A stretch of 64,000 bases of DNA from Calonectria ilicicola (taxonomy: Eukaryota; Ascomycota; Sordariomycetes; Hypocreales; Nectriaceae): the NCBI GenBank assembly GCA_020809705.1, contig CP085834.1, positions 2,294,001 through 2,358,000 of the forward strand. Direction: 5' to 3'. Of the stretch, positions 11,726 to 23,356 are shown one piece after another. Each line of letters begins with the position of its first letter. Positions within the stretch are counted from its first letter, which is position 1. The position numbers and the translations under genes were made by a program. Under the pieces are notes generated by a model. The model saw nothing but the letters and a program-made list of their open reading frames with translations, was not told the origin of the DNA and made no database searches.

Positions 11726-12282
11726 ATATAAATTAGACATATAATAACTTAAATAATTGATAAATAAAGAAATGCACAATATGCATGTTCAATAACCACA
11801 AAATAATGATATTTGTCCTCATCATTTCATGCAGGCACCGTTGGTAGCTATTCATAGCGACCGGAGCACTGAAACGGAATGAGTTTACTCCCTCAGTAGC
11901 GGAACGCTTCAAAATCAAATTAGCGTGTAGAGTCGGTACTTGGGGTATCTGTATTGAGTTTATCCGAACGAGCAAAGCTTTGAGTAAAGAGGACCGAGCC
12001 AGCGGAGAGACCAAGGAGAGGGGTTTCTCCATGTATTGAGCTCAACAGTAATCTTGGCCTTTCACTGTTCGATGTCGACCAAATAACATTACCATAGGTG
12101 GAAGGGAAAATGTTGGTGGGCACTAACAAAAGTCCCATCATGTGGCTGCGACGTTCGGGTATTTCCTCTTGCGTAGTAAGCGCGTGACATTGGAGCTGAC
12201 TGGCCAAATCGGATTTGTTTTTTCCCCAACCGTATTCCTCTACATCAAATATTTTCCAAGTAAACCGCTCCAAGAGGCGGAA
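11726..12282. other. Intergenic, promoter of MFS gene
   Basis: Spacer between tandem plus-strand genes. Very AT-rich at 11726-11790, as in fungal 3' ends. An antisense open frame at 11920-12402 has no domain and is not called. Confidence 0.45.
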
Positions 12283-14016
12283 ATGCCTCCAGTATCCACA
12301 GAGTCGAATGGACCTACCGAACGATCCCCTTCTCCTTTGGTTTTCGACGATACTCATAGCCGCATCGCCGACATCGTGAACGAGGCGCTGAGATGGCGAC
12401 AATATCCCCGAAACTTCTGGCTCTACACCATCATCTTTTTTCTTGTGGAGCTTGGCTGCGCGATGCTTTACGCACCAAAGCTGGAGCTGCTGAAGATGGT
12501 CCTGTGCCGAGAGCGTTTCCGGGGTGAAAGAGAGAGATGTTTGAAGTACACAGGGATATATGGATATTGGGTACTAATTAATGATTTGTCGCTTTTGTCG
12601 ACATTCGTCGGTAGGAGATGTGGATTATTGAATACTATCTGGCCATGCGCTGACTGTTCTTAGCATCCGGTATGCACATCGTAGTCGGAATTCTCGCAGA
12701 CAGGCGTGGCAGGCATCTTGCTCTCAAGCTCAACATTCTCGGAATAATCCTATACTGGGGCTTTGTGGCATTTATCGGTAACATTATTCCCCCTTCTAGC
12801 TACGAGGTTCGCTGAAAGATATTGCAGGCCTTGTTGAGGGCATACCTGTATGGTGTTTTTACCTTACACCTTTATTTATTCTCATTGGCGGTGGACCTTG
12901 GGCAACTGAAGCGCTGATCTTTGCTGCCATTAGTAATGATGTGACTGCTCGGCAAAGGTATGCCTTCGCGCTGTCTACTTACGTATCTGAGAATGGCGAT
13001 TAATATATACAGGACTACGGCATTTTCTATTCTGGAAGCCACTCGGGGCATTGCCAACCTCATAGGGCCGGTGCTTGCTACATTGACCATGTCTATTCAT
13101 CTTTCTGTCCCGTTTCTTGCGGCATTTGCTATTTTTGGATCGATCTATATTCCTCTTCGTTTGGTCGCGAATTCTAGTGCCCATGAGGAGCGAGAAAATG
13201 TGTGGGAAGAGGAACAAGGTGCTTATCGCCTGCTTGAGTTTGAGCCGCTGATGCGTAGCTCGGCGTTGAATCACGCTGGCTCGAATGAGAGGCAGCCTTC
13301 GAGAATATTTCAGGGTTCAAAAAGCAGAATATATGCAATTTGTTTCGCCTCTTTCTTCTTGTTTTCTTTTGCAACAACTTCCATTTCGCTTCTCATACCC
13401 TGGGTGGCACTACGATTTGACGTAACCATGGGCATTGTATGTTTCGAATTTCTGTGTCATAATTCCTCTGTTGCCTAACCCCATTATAGGCCGGACTTTT
13501 GCATTCGCTGCGGGCCATTTTCTCCCTTGTTCTTTATTTTATTGCCTTACCCTTGAGTAGCTCTTGGTTAGCGCAAGTATTCGAGTCGGACGCTTCTACG
13601 AAAGATCTTGTTCTATCTACTGGTAGCTCGCTCTTATCCTTGGTAGGTTTTCTGATAATCGGCATTGGACCCAATATTCCAGTTGTTGCGCTTGGATTTG
13701 TCGTAGGTACCTTGGGGTCAAGCATGGCAATCACTTTACGAGCATTTCTTGCGTCAAATGTGGACCCTGGGTTCCTAGGGCGCCTGTTTACTGCCACCTC
13801 AGCAACTGGGACTATTGGCAGTCTTGTCGGGATATTAATATGGAAGGCGATGCTTTCAAGTTCATTTGCCGAATCAACAATGGTCAGATGCTCATTCATA
13901 ATATCAGCTGTATTACTGGCCCCCGAGTTATCTTTTTCGCACCTTATCTAACAAAAATACAGGCTTCATGTGTAGTTATATTTGGCCTCTTATTTCACCT
14001 TCAATCCAAGCGGTAG
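12283..14016 (+). CDS. Major facilitator superfamily transporter
   Basis: A six-exon gene: 12283-12610, 12664-12777, 12828-12957, 13013-13436, 13490-13909 and 13963-14016, giving 489 residues with all phases consistent. After a polar N terminus comes TM1 (NFWLYTIIFFLVELGCAML). The MFS A-type loop GILADRRGRHLAL follows TM2, then VWCFYLTPLFILIGGGPWATEALIF and the TM5-type TTAFSILEATRGIANLIGPVLA. A long charged central loop precedes the second half. It resembles the fungal MFS group that carries a CR-x-x-x motif after TM1, mostly uncharacterised efflux-type carriers. The last exon is my choice: donor 13910 is weak (gtatta), but the acceptor with its CTAAC branch point is strong and completes TM12; without it the protein ends at 13951. 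Lies between the amine oxidase and a transcription factor. Confidence 0.82.
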
Positions 14017-14451
14017 GGTTTGTCTTGGTATCACTTATGTGGGGGTTCCTTGGCTTTGGAAACGCGGAAACGCGCTGGCTTGCAAACCCGCTGTGGGCTC
14101 AGTAAGGCAAGTGGGGGGCGGTATAATGAAAATACTTTGTTTGCCAAGCCTTGATTTTCGTATTCGAATCGTCTGTATGTGGTTGTAACTGGAAGATGCC
14201 TTGGCAGACCCACAGCGTATTCAATCCCTACAGAGCGTATTTAACCCTTGCACTGGCGTTCTAATACTACTGGATTGGGAATCGCGCGATAAAGCAAGCC
14301 CATCATACTCTAGAAACCTCAACACTGCCTCAATCATCACGTGCGGTGCGAGAAGCCTAGTTACGACTCAAAATTCCCATCGCCTAGCCGGCCACGAATT
14401 TGCTAGCTAGGTGTTCCCAATCGCCGCTAAAACTTTCGTCTATTGATTAAG
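14017..14451. other. Short intergenic spacer
   Basis: Spacer between the MFS gene and the Zn2Cys6 gene on the same strand. Nothing else is seen in it. Confidence 0.45.
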
Positions 14452-15694
14452 ATGCAAGCGGCCGGTGATCGCGTTTCGTCTTTAGAGAGAGACGCCAAAA
14501 TGGGGCAAAAGGGTCAACGAAGGTCCCACCGCAAGTCGCGTCTCGGATGCACATTTTGTAAGCGCCGGAAGATCAAGGTAGGACACATGACTCCCCTGGC
14601 ATTCGTGAATTGAAATGCTCACCCTTTCCTAGTGCGATGAGACAAAGCCCACGTGCTCCAATTGTATCCGTAGGGGCCTGGTGTGCAGTCTCGACGAAAC
14701 CTTGTCTGTCACGCCCTCATCGGTTGTCTCTGACCCTAGCGCGGCTTGCGAGACGCCCAATATCCGCCTAGACATGGAAGAACTACAGCTATTTCACCAT
14801 TTCTGTACCTCGACCGCATTAAGCTTCAGCAACCATGATCCCCAGCAGAAGTTCTGGAATATCACTGTCCCCCAACTGGCCTTCAAACATCCCTGTCTCC
14901 TCTACGCAATCCTCTCCATAGCCGCCCTGGACCTTGTGCGTTCCAGTCAAAGCCCAGTAGAGATCGACTTCTATAGATCCAAGGCAGCTAGTCTTTGGGA
15001 GTCGGCTTTGCAGATTGCCACACGCCTTTTGTCAGATATCAATAAAGACACGCGCCCGGCACTCTACCTTTTCGCCACCCTTGCGTGTGTCCATGCTCTC
15101 ATACTTGGACCGAGAACAGGAGACTACCTGATCTTCTCATTCTATGGCCCCCCAGAGTGGCTCGTTTCCTTCCGAGGTGTTCAATCAATAGAGTTGGCCT
15201 CTGATAATGTCATGTATGATGACGAAGCCTTGGATCTAATATTTTGTATGGCCCAAACAAATCTTTCTCAGGCTGCTGTGGAAAATCTTAACCCCAGTAT
15301 TCGCGAAGAATTGGAGTTTTTCAGAAATATTCTCATAGAGAACTGTCAAGTCAACTCCTTTACCTTCCACATTTACATGGGCGCCTTTAGACTTTTAGAG
15401 GCATGTTATGCCGCTGTATACGCCTCAAGCGACGGCGCCGCTCGCTTGTCGGCTTACATCGTATTTGCTTGGCTGTATCGCGTATCCGATGAATATTTGT
15501 CGCTTGCTCAAGAGAGGCAGCCATTGGCTTTGGCACTATTTGCGTATTTTGTAGTGTTAATTGGGGAAATGAAGGGCGCATGGATGTTAGAAGGTTGGGC
15601 AGCTCATTTGATGGCAGGGATTCACGGCTGTATGGCCGAAGAAATGAGAGTTTGGATCCGATGGCCCATGGGGTGTTTAGGATGGACCCCTTGA
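14452..15694 (+). CDS. Zn2Cys6 transcription factor (UPC2-like architecture)
   Basis: Two exons, 14452-14577 and 14633-15694 (intron 14578-14632), encode 395 residues. The Gal4-type zinc cluster is split by the intron: GCTFCKRRKIK before it and CDETKPTCSNCIRRGLVC after it, giving C-x2-C-x6-C-x6-C-x2-C-x6-C with all six cysteines. The intron inside the zinc cluster is a common fungal arrangement. The rest is helical (LFHHFCTSTALSFS, WNITVPQLAFKHPCLLYAILSIAALDL), the pattern of the regulatory domain in sterol-uptake-control (Upc2-like) proteins. It would bind CGG-type sites in the nucleus. Being next to the MFS and amine oxidase genes it could regulate them, but that is inference from position only. 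Confidence 0.88.
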
Positions 15695-16194
15695 CGGAAA
15701 ACTGCCACGAGTCGGAAATAATTTGGGATCCGAAGGTGGCACTTTGTCACCAATCTGGGAGCTCGAAACCGGCGTTAGGTAACATCACCCCCACAGCGTA
15801 TTTCGTCTCCACTTGAGCGTATTCGACCTGGCAAGGTGATCGCTTTTGGGCGCAGTTCATGGTTAGTTTAGAAACTAAGATGGTGGGTTTCCCAATGGAT
15901 TAGCGATGGAATTTCTGAAAAATTTAGTCCAGTATTTGCTTAGAGGAAGGCTTAGCGTATTCATAATACGTCCTGTCATACAATCCGCTCCAGGCGTGAT
16001 GACTAGGCTGTGCCCTATGGGTCGGAGAATTCGGTGGGTAGGTACACCCCTTTCACTGCTTAAATGGCTGCAGATATACATGTACGTACTGTGATGTGGC
16101 CATTATATATAGTCTTACTGCTCCAAGCAAAACAATCGCTCCCATCACGCCTTAACCATCCCGCTCATTGAACTAGAAATCAACACTCGTCATC
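15695..16194. other. Intergenic, promoter of RTA1-like gene
   Basis: No gene is seen. A TATATATA element at 16104-16111 lies about 90 bp before the next start codon. Confidence 0.45.
16104..16111 (+). promoter_or_regulatory. TATA-like element before RTA1-like gene
   Basis: The octamer is TATATATA, about 90 bp upstream of the ATG at 16195, a usual fungal distance. Confidence 0.4.
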
Positions 16195-17291
16195 ATGGTT
16201 TCATCTAATTGCACACAAATTCCTCCGGATGAGAATGGACAGGCTCCATATGGCGCTTGTGATGCCATCTGGCCATTTTACCCAAGCTTTGAGTGGAATT
16301 TAGCCATCGCCGCCACCTTTGGTGCGCTTACAATAGTCCACGTTGTGCAAGCCATTTTGTATCGAAAGGTCCAACCACTCCCTTTTTGACATAAGACTCT
16401 TTTTGGAACTGTGCTAAAAGGCTTGCAGAAGTATTGTTGGGTCATTATTATGGCTGGGTGTTGGGAGACGGGCGCCTTTGTTCTGCGAACATTAGGTGCA
16501 AAGGATGGGCAGCGGATCCCATATTATGTCGTCTCGACAATGCTTTTTGTTCTGGCCCCGCTCTGTAGGTTTTTCAGGTTTATCCAAGTTGCTTGACCAT
16601 GGTGCTGACTGCCAAAGGGATCAACGCCTTTCTCTTCATGATAACCACTCGCCTTGTGTACTACGCTCTCCGAAAACCCCGAGTATGGAACATTCACGCT
16701 GCACGACTCACTAAAATATTTGTCGCCGCGGATATCCTTTGTTTTCTGGTTCAGATGGTCGGCAGCGGGTTCATGTCCAGCACTGGAGATGAATCTGTCG
16801 TGAACAAGCGAAAAATGGGAAAGACTGTGTATCTTATCGGATGTGGCCTTCAGGTAGCCTTTCTGATCCTCTTTTCTATGCTTATCACGAAATTTTATTT
16901 GGACATAAGAAAGGCTGAGAGAAATGGGCCATCGTTGAAAGCGGCCAGGATTATGGTCTGGGTGATAGTAACCGCCCTCGCATTGATCTTTGTAAGTCAA
17001 GCCAAAGTAATCTAAAAGATAGGACTACAGCTAACTAAAGTTTCCAAGGTGCGGCTGGTATTTCGTCTGGTGGAATTTGGACCTAGCATTTCGCACAACA
17101 ATCCGCTCATCACGAACGAGGCCTATGCACTAGGCTTGGACGCAGCTCCGATGATTGTTGCGTTAGATCTACTTAACTTGTTCCATCCGGATCGTGTTCT
17201 TGATGGGAAGAGTGCTGAGTTAGATAATCCATACAAGGACCCAAATGGGTGGCACAGTGGTGTTCAGTTGATGTCGGTTACTAGCAACTGA
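16195..17291 (+). CDS. RTA1-like lipid-translocating/7TM membrane protein
   Basis: Four exons, 16195-16368, 16429-16564, 16618-16991 and 17049-17291, give 308 residues with phases 0, 1 and 0 at the junctions. The protein shows about seven hydrophobic helices (TM1 FEWNLAIAATFGALTIVHVV, TM3 VVSTMLFVLAPLWINAFLF, TM5-6 around GCGLQVAFLILFSML and IMVWVIVTALALIF). The extracellular loop VRLVFRLVEFGPS... with an NE-A-Y motif just before the last helix is diagnostic for the RTA1 family, which includes yeast Rta1 and Rsb1, involved in resistance to lipid-perturbing compounds and sphingoid-base export. The first intron donor reads GTCCAA, which is unusual, but its acceptor and the frame agree. Substrate unknown. 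Confidence 0.88.
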
Positions 17292-17587
17292 CTGAATGCA
17301 CGGATGATGGAACGATGAGTAGCAACGTGGCTGGGAAATAGGGCAATATGGAATGAATTTGTATTCTCGAAGAACCAATGGTTAGTATATTAAACTGAAA
17401 GATTGGGGGTAGTAGCCACACTTTGATATCACCGCCGCAGTCTCGCGCACCGCTGTTTGATCATCGCTCCGATGTCGGCATGTCATCATGTGATCTTGAA
17501 TGGCTTCATCAGCACCCCAACATCGCCCGCAGGGAAGCAGTACGTTCTCTGTCCCTTCATTTCATCTTGGCAATATAGACAGCAAAA

Positions 17588-18412
17588 ATGGCTACAAAAA
17601 CAGAGGCTGCAACCTACACCCACGGACACCACACAGCTGTCCTCCGGTCGCACAGTTGGAGAACTGCTCTGAACTCGGCAGCCTATCTCCTCCCGCATCT
17701 CAAACCTCATATGAAAGTGCTCGATATCGGATGCGGCCCCGGAACAATCACTGTAGATCTCGCTACCTATGTGCCAGAGGGGCACATTACTGGCCTGGAC
17801 TTTGCTGGTGCAGCCCTGACACGGGCCAGCTCGCTCACGTCGGAAAGAGGATTGACCAACATTGACTTTGTTGAAGGAGATGCAAACCAGCTCACCTATG
17901 AAGATGGCACTTTTGATGTCGTCGTGTGCCACCAGGTTCTTCAGCATGTCCAAGACCCGATCGGCATCTTGAAGGAAATGAGACGCGTCGCCAAGCCGGG
18001 AGGCATCGTCGCGGCTCGCGAATCCGACTACGGTGCTTTCGTCTGGTACCCCGAAATTGAAGGGCTGGAAGATTGGAGATCGCTTTACTCAAAAGTCGCA
18101 AGGCACAATGGCGGAGAGCCAAATGCGGGACGCATGCTTCACTCATGGGCAAAACGGGCCGGCTTGACCAACATCAAGTCTAGCATGACTTCGTGGTGCT
18201 ACAGTGAAAAAGCAGATGTGGAGTGGTGGAGTGAGACATGGGCTGAGAGGACTACTGCCAAGTCATCTAACCTCGCAAAAGTCGCGGTTGAATCGGAATT
18301 CGCCCAGACCGAAGATCTTGAGAGGCTTGCCCAGGCTTGGAGGAGCTGGAGCCAGCATGAAGATGCCTGGATTGCCGTGCCAAGTGCAGAAGTCTTGTGT
18401 ATAAAGGAATAG
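17588..18412 (+). CDS. SAM-dependent methyltransferase (UbiE/class I type)
   Basis: A single-exon gene for 274 residues. Motif I of class I methyltransferases is clear in VLDIGCGPGTITVDLA (residues about 44-59), binding S-adenosylmethionine; the acidic residue ending motif II follows in HITGLDFAG; motif post-II is in FVEGDAN and motif IV in FDVVVCHQVLQHVQDP; MRRVAKPGG is the typical motif VI region of the UbiE/COQ5-like group. The C-terminal third, with many Trp and charged residues, resembles small-molecule methyltransferases rather than RNA enzymes. No signal peptide, so cytosolic. The substrate cannot be deduced. It follows the RTA1-like gene by about 300 bp on the same strand. The ATG at 17588 gives the normal short leader before motif I. 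Confidence 0.88.
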   Translation: MATKTEAATYTHGHHTAVLRSHSWRTALNSAAYLLPHLKPHMKVLDIGCGPGTITVDLATYVPEGHITGLDFAGAALTRASSLTSERGLTNIDFVEGDANQLTYEDGTFDVVVCHQVLQHVQDPIGILKEMRRVAKPGGIVAARESDYGAFVWYPEIEGLEDWRSLYSKVARHNGGEPNAGRMLHSWAKRAGLTNIKSSMTSWCYSEKADVEWWSETWAERTTAKSSNLAKVAVESEFAQTEDLERLAQAWRSWSQHEDAWIAVPSAEVLCIKE

Positions 18413-18926
18413 TTATTACACATATTTTCTCTAAAGTTTACTAGAGTCATTATTCAGGTAATACATGCTCAAGCTATGATATAAGACGCCTAACGTAAGT
18501 AAGCACTTATTTCAGCTTTCATTTATACGAAACGGAGCCTAGTCCTGCCCAAGCAAATAATCAGATCACCATGAGGCTTAGCCTTTTTGAAACTGGGTCT
18601 AAATTCTCATTTGATTTCATTTGATCTAGAAAATGCTCATGCTGTTGCAAGAGGTTCAAACAACTGGTCATGACAAGCAACTGGGGTCGTGCTGAAACAG
18701 TACACGTATTCGTACTATGGTTGTAATTACGTTCTTCTTTCTAGTTATGGTGTACACCACTGGTCTAGTTTTCTTGATCTATGCCTTTTAGATATATGAA
18801 TCTGTCAACCTTGATAGTGGCGCCATTTCCCAACTCAGCCAATTTCACAGGCTCCTGTTATACATGATGAACCAATACGCCGAAGAATGAAATGTTCTAA
18901 ATATGCTTTGCAGCTAATTTAACTCT
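18413..18926. other. Intergenic between convergent genes
   Basis: AT-rich 3' flanks of the methyltransferase and the WSC gene. No gene, RNA or repeat is recognised. Confidence 0.5.
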
Positions 18927-19586
18927 CTAGATGGCCAATGCAAGACCAACCCAAGCCAGAGCGTGCTTCAAGGTAAACATGTGACCAGCATCGCTGGACT
19001 GAGAAGCGGTTGCAGCGGATTCGGTGGTGGTAGAAGTGCCAGTAGCAGCACCGGGTGTCGATGCCGAGGAAGCTGAGGAGTCTGAAGAAGAGGCAGTCTT
19101 GCTGGATCCTGATGAGCTAGCGGTGCCGGTAGCGGACGTAGTGGCGGTTCCAGTGGCGGTGGATGCCTCGTCATAGGATACCTTGACCTTCTCGCCCGTG
19201 TTGAAGACGCTGTAGGCATCTGAGCCACCGCAGGCTTCCTTGTCGTATCCTGCGCACGATTCGTTGCATTCCGAGTCGCTGACCAGAGAGTCTTTGGCGG
19301 GATAAGTCGTGGCGCAGAAGCACTGGCTGCCGTGCAGTATCATGACGGTGTACTTGTCGTCTGAGCATGCTTGCCAGCAGTTTCCAGACGACAAAAATGT
19401 CAGCTTCTTGGTTTCGGTGGCCGTGTTGGAAAGCGAGCTAAAGCAGCCCTGTGGAGTGAGCTGGCCCTGAGCCGCGGGCGAAGACGGCGACTGCAGTGCT
19501 GCGTCGGCAGTCGAGGTGGCCGTCGTGGCGGCCATGGCGGATCCCCAGAGGAGGACAGCCGCAGAGACGAGCGAGAGACGGGCCAT
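18927..19586 (-). CDS. WSC-domain cell-surface protein, probably GPI-anchored
   Basis: A single-exon gene for 219 residues. Residues 1-19 are a signal peptide. A WSC domain spans about residues 45-128, opening with GCFSS and carrying the eight-cysteine pattern (GCFSS, NCWQAC, GSQCFC, SECNESC, EACGG); the domain is thought to bind glycans and occurs in yeast wall-stress sensors. Residues about 140-200 are Ser/Thr/Ala-rich and likely O-glycosylated. The C terminus is hydrophobic (HALAWVGLALAI) with no cytoplasmic tail, so it fits a GPI-attachment signal rather than the transmembrane-plus-tail design of Wsc1-type sensors. It is therefore more likely a structural or carbohydrate-binding wall protein than a signalling receptor. 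Intact. Confidence 0.87.
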   Translation of the reverse strand: MARLSLVSAAVLLWGSAMAATTATSTADAALQSPSSPAAQGQLTPQGCFSSLSNTATETKKLTFLSSGNCWQACSDDKYTVMILHGSQCFCATTYPAKDSLVSDSECNESCAGYDKEACGGSDAYSVFNTGEKVKVSYDEASTATGTATTSATGTASSSGSSKTASSSDSSASSASTPGAATGTSTTTESAATASQSSDAGHMFTLKHALAWVGLALAI

Positions 19587-20979
19587 TGTGCTTGAATTGT
19601 TAACGAGTGGAATAGCTGGAGCGACTTAGTGACTTTGCTAGCGCTGGTAGCACGATACTTATACGTGCTGGTTGATCGCCCAATATTAATTTCGGCCGTT
19701 GCCGGTTAGAGCTGGCCCACCTCGTGTGTAGGCCACTAAGGATCAAGGAGGATTCTCAAATTGTCACAGCTTGGACCCGTCGCATCGTAAGTCGCCCACT
19801 CACAGGCTACAGATGGCGGAAGGATTCGAAAACCCACCAGGGGTAGCCCACTAGATGGCTTGACACGATGCCTTTTGCCGTATTTTTAGATGATCGTGAA
19901 ACATGGTTTCCAAGTCGTTGTTTTGCTGCAAGGCACAAGGGGGAATTGCCGTCTGGGGAGCATGTTTTCCCCCTGGCGTGAAGCATGGGGAAAGGGTTGG
20001 GTCAGCTGAGTCATGTCTTTATTGATGTGGGTGACGACGGTGCATCGGGACGGGCCATCGGCGTGGTTTTCTGGGAGCAAAGGTCTCCACATTCGCGACT
20101 AGAATTGGTGTGTGTGTGGTTCATGCATGTTGGCAGACTTTTCGATGTTGTAGTGTTGTAGGACAGGATGGCTGACTATGAAGCGAGTGCAAGAACTATT
20201 CAGTGTTGCTCTAAGAAACTCAATCGAACCAAGACAAGTAGCCGCCCTTTTTTCGCTCGTTGCACACGTCAAACTCAGCAGGACGTCTCTAGTTTGCCTG
20301 TTTATTGGTGTCGCGCGTGTGGGTCTGGCTCTAGCCCGAAATTCCTGACATCATAGATTCCTCTCTCCCAATCTCATGGCCCTGGCTCTAGCTACACGTT
20401 ACCTAATCTTCTCCCGTTGTGTGTCCAACATTACATTCGAGAAGCAGCTTAATTGAAAATGGCCTCGCCGACTTGGGGGCTGTGCGTAGCAAGCGAACCA
20501 CCTACCGCCCAAACACACAGATGCTCGTCGGCATGTTATATCCGAACGGCGCCCTTCAGCCAATTGCCCACCACCACAGCGCCACACATCCCCACCCAAG
20601 GCGATGGTGCTAGGCCCAATGCGGTCGGATTCCGCGAGACGAACCATCATGAGGCTGAAGTCATGGCAGCCAGAATGATGCCGTTTCCGAGGCTTAGGCT
20701 CTCGCCAAAGATTAGGCTACGGTCAAGGCACGCAGTGCTAGTCTTCTTTAGTCCTTATTGTGCGAGTGCCAACTAATAAGAATTGGAGGCTACGCAGATC
20801 TTGGGGGTTAGGCTTTTTGGCATGTTGGCAGAGAAATCGACATATAAACCTCCAAAGTTTCCTTGATTCCCCATCCCATCTCATCTCAATCAATCATTTC
20901 ATCCTCATCAACAAATTCATAAGTACTAGTCTTTAATCCCATATCCATTTCGCCCTTGTTCTGAATTCTCAATCCCACG
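19587..20979. other. Intergenic between divergent genes
   Basis: About 1.4 kb serving as promoter for the WSC gene (minus) and the DUF7702-type gene (plus). Only short frames without domains are present. No RNA gene was found. Confidence 0.5.
20842..20848 (+). promoter_or_regulatory. TATA-like element
   Basis: ATATAAA lies about 130 bp before the ATG at 20980, followed by a CT/CA-rich leader. Confidence 0.35.
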
Positions 20980-21927
20980 ATGCTCGACCCCCACACTAGC
21001 GTCGGTATTGCTTTGGTTGTCTTTTACCTGCCAATTCTCCCCACTGCCATCTTTGTCCTGGTCAGAAATTGGAACAACAGGCCGCGTCTCGCTTGGTATC
21101 CTCTGGTTACATTTTCTCTCTGTACGTTCTTTCATTCAAGCGCTGCTGAATCCAGCTGACCGGAAGCAAGTGCGACTTGCGGGCGGAATTATTAGTCTTG
21201 TCCGGCATTCTAAGCCTTACGATATTGGGTTGATCATTGCTACCACCGTTCTTCTAAATGTCGGCATCATTCCTCTACTGCTCTCCCTCATTGGTGTTAC
21301 TCGCATCATGTAAGTCCATGTCATATTTACGACCATCATTAAGCCAGCGCTGATAGTCTGGATAGATTAAAGTCCAGCCTGGACGAGAATTCGCGCGCCA
21401 AAAAGGCCCTCAAGCTCATCAGAATCGCATTTATCGCTGCAATCGTGCTTCTTGTTGCCAGTGGTGCTCTCGATAGCTCTGATTCTACTATCAAAACCTC
21501 CAGGGCTCTGGCTCAAGCCGGTTACGTTGTTCTCGCTGTTGTACTTGCTCTGATAACTGTAGAGTTGCTTCATCTTCAAACTCAAAAACATCGAATCGCT
21601 CCTGAAGGGTTTTTTGTAAGTGTCCACATTGCAAGTTAGACACTGCTTCTTTCTGTGGCTAATTTCTTGTTCTAGTATGTGAAGTTTGCGCTCTTGAGCA
21701 TCCCGATGTTGGCTCTCCGAGCTGCTTACGGTCTTCTTTACGAATTCACAATCCAAAACATAAATTCGATTTGGAACCCCCTTTTTGGATCGGCAGTTGC
21801 ATTCTCGTTGATGTGTTTATTGGCAGAGTATATTGCTGTCCTCATCTTTATTTACCTTGGGTTTCATTACATGCACCACGGCCTTCAACCAGCGCAATTG
21901 AATGTGACTGATGGGGACAAGCCTTAA
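20980..21927 (+). CDS. DUF7702-type seven-helix membrane protein
   Basis: Four exons, 20980-21121, 21171-21309, 21366-21615 and 21676-21927, give 260 residues; the phases (1, 2, 0) agree at every junction. The start MLDPHTSVGIALVVFYLPILPTAIFVL, the segment LRLAGGIISLV after the second helix, and the C-terminal PMLALRAAYGLLYEF...LLAEYIAVLIFIYLGF are the pattern of a fungal integral membrane family (DUF7702) with seven predicted helices. Function is unknown; a receptor or transport role has been guessed from topology only. For the first intron the acceptor 21169-21170 was chosen over an earlier AG because only it keeps the frame and the conserved RLAGG motif. Confidence 0.83.
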
Positions 21928-22123
21928 AGATGTTTCAAGCAATACCGAGCTAATTTGGGGGTTACGCACAGAGTATTTAATTTTGGAGGGATTTTAATCT
22001 ATGTATGATAGTAGTCAAATTGAACGAACCCCGTTTTAAAACATGCTACTGAAAAGAATCTCAAACTATTTAACCACTTGGAAATACTCACATTTATGCT
22101 TCATATTCACGTAATACTTATGG

Positions 22124-23232
22124 CTAAGCAGTCTCTGCGTTCTTCTTTTCAATTACCTCCAGTACCTCCATTGTGTGATCCCAGATCTTCTGGCTTGTAT
22201 CAGACTTGCGAACCCTTTCGTATCTGACACCCTCTGCTGCATCTGCTCTCTGTCCAACACCGTAGCAGCCGCCACCGGGTTCTGCCTTTGTGCTCAGCGT
22301 CGCCTTGGCGCTTTCATCCGTTCCTTTGGCAGGAAAATTGGACGTTGCTAGGTAAACCATGACTTGGCCGCAGTCCTCCGGCGAAGTCATGTACCAACCT
22401 ACCAGTGGCTTCACGCAGCGCCACACAAATCTAAACCAGGCAGGCATTTCGGGGCTCATGAAGACAGGTCCATCGACTAGGCCAGGGAAAATGTGTGTTA
22501 GGCTTAGCTTTCCAGCGTGTTTTTCTGCGAGCTCTTCGAAAAGGAACGTTTTCATGAAGCATGTGTGTTTGCGCACGCTGCCCACTCCGTAGATTGAATC
22601 TGGTGGACAACCCACGGGCCACTCCCCCGGCGAAGTTCCGTCCTCCATCCCTCCTGCATAGACAGAAATGACGTGACCAGACAGCGGTGAGGCAGTCAAA
22701 AGCGGTATAAGTTGCATGATGAACCTGATGCGAGAGTAATATGTACAAGAAATGAAGGAGTCAAGGCCTTCTGAAGTAGCTGCAGTTCAGAGCGGTCAGC
22801 ATTTTCAACTAGATGAGGAAATGAGGGTGGGTACTCACTAACACGCTCCCTAAAGATAGGAACGCAATGTGACATGTAAAGAAGGTCTAGCCTCGCTGGC
22901 CCTTGGTGGAAAGGGGCCTCGGTCTCCTGGCGAATAATGTCTTCACAGCAACGGTCGACTTCACTAATCAGCGCCAGGTCTGTTGCCTTCACAAAACGCC
23001 AATCAGATCCTGGGCTGATGGCCGTTGCTTCAGAAATGACAGACTCAGCACGTGCGACATTGCGACCGATGATGTAGACACGCAACTTCGAGCCGTATTG
23101 CGCAAAAGTGGTTGCTAGCGCATGAGCAACGTAGGAGCCAATTCCAGTTGTGCCGCCCGAAATGGCGACGACTAGAGGCGATCCTTTGGGCAACTCAGAC
23201 ACAGCAGCGCGAATCTCCTTGATACTGCGCAT
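22124..23232 (-). CDS. Short-chain dehydrogenase/reductase
   Basis: Two exons, 23232-22839 and 22779-22124 (intron 22838-22780), give 349 residues. The NAD(P)-binding motif TGxxxGxG appears as GGTTGIGSYVA near the N terminus, and the following strand-helix has YIIGRN, where Arg suggests NADPH. The active-site Tyr region reads YYSRIRF, with Arg in place of the usual Lys of YxxxK, as in several uncharacterised fungal SDRs that act on ketones or quinones. PGLVDGPVF is the usual motif after the active site. The in-frame sequence continues upstream of 23232 without an ATG, and starting at MRSIKEIRAA puts the Rossmann motif at the family's usual distance, so I prefer it. A short upstream exon cannot be ruled out. 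Substrate unknown. Confidence 0.83.
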
Positions 23233-23348
23233 TTCTGCTGGGGATACCTTGATAGCTGGAAGGAAAGAGGTAATGGTAGGTTGGGATGTGTTGAGAGTCA
23301 AGCAAAATAGTGTACACGGAGGGAGACTGACACAGGCGCGCAGAGCAT

Positions 23349-23356
23349 GTTATATA
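23349..23356 (-). promoter_or_regulatory. TATA-like element before SDR gene
   Basis: On the minus strand this reads TATATAAC, about 115 bp upstream of the chosen ATG at 23232, which supports that start. Confidence 0.35.

Noticed and set aside
11920..12402. Minus-strand frame of 160 codons
   Set aside because: Overlaps the first exon of the MFS gene antisense, with no recognisable feature.
10107..18412. Biosynthetic gene cluster (oxidase, transporter, regulator, RTA1-like, methyltransferase)
   Set aside because: The tailoring, transport and regulatory genes would fit, but no backbone synthase (PKS, NRPS, terpene or RiPP precursor) is visible in the window.
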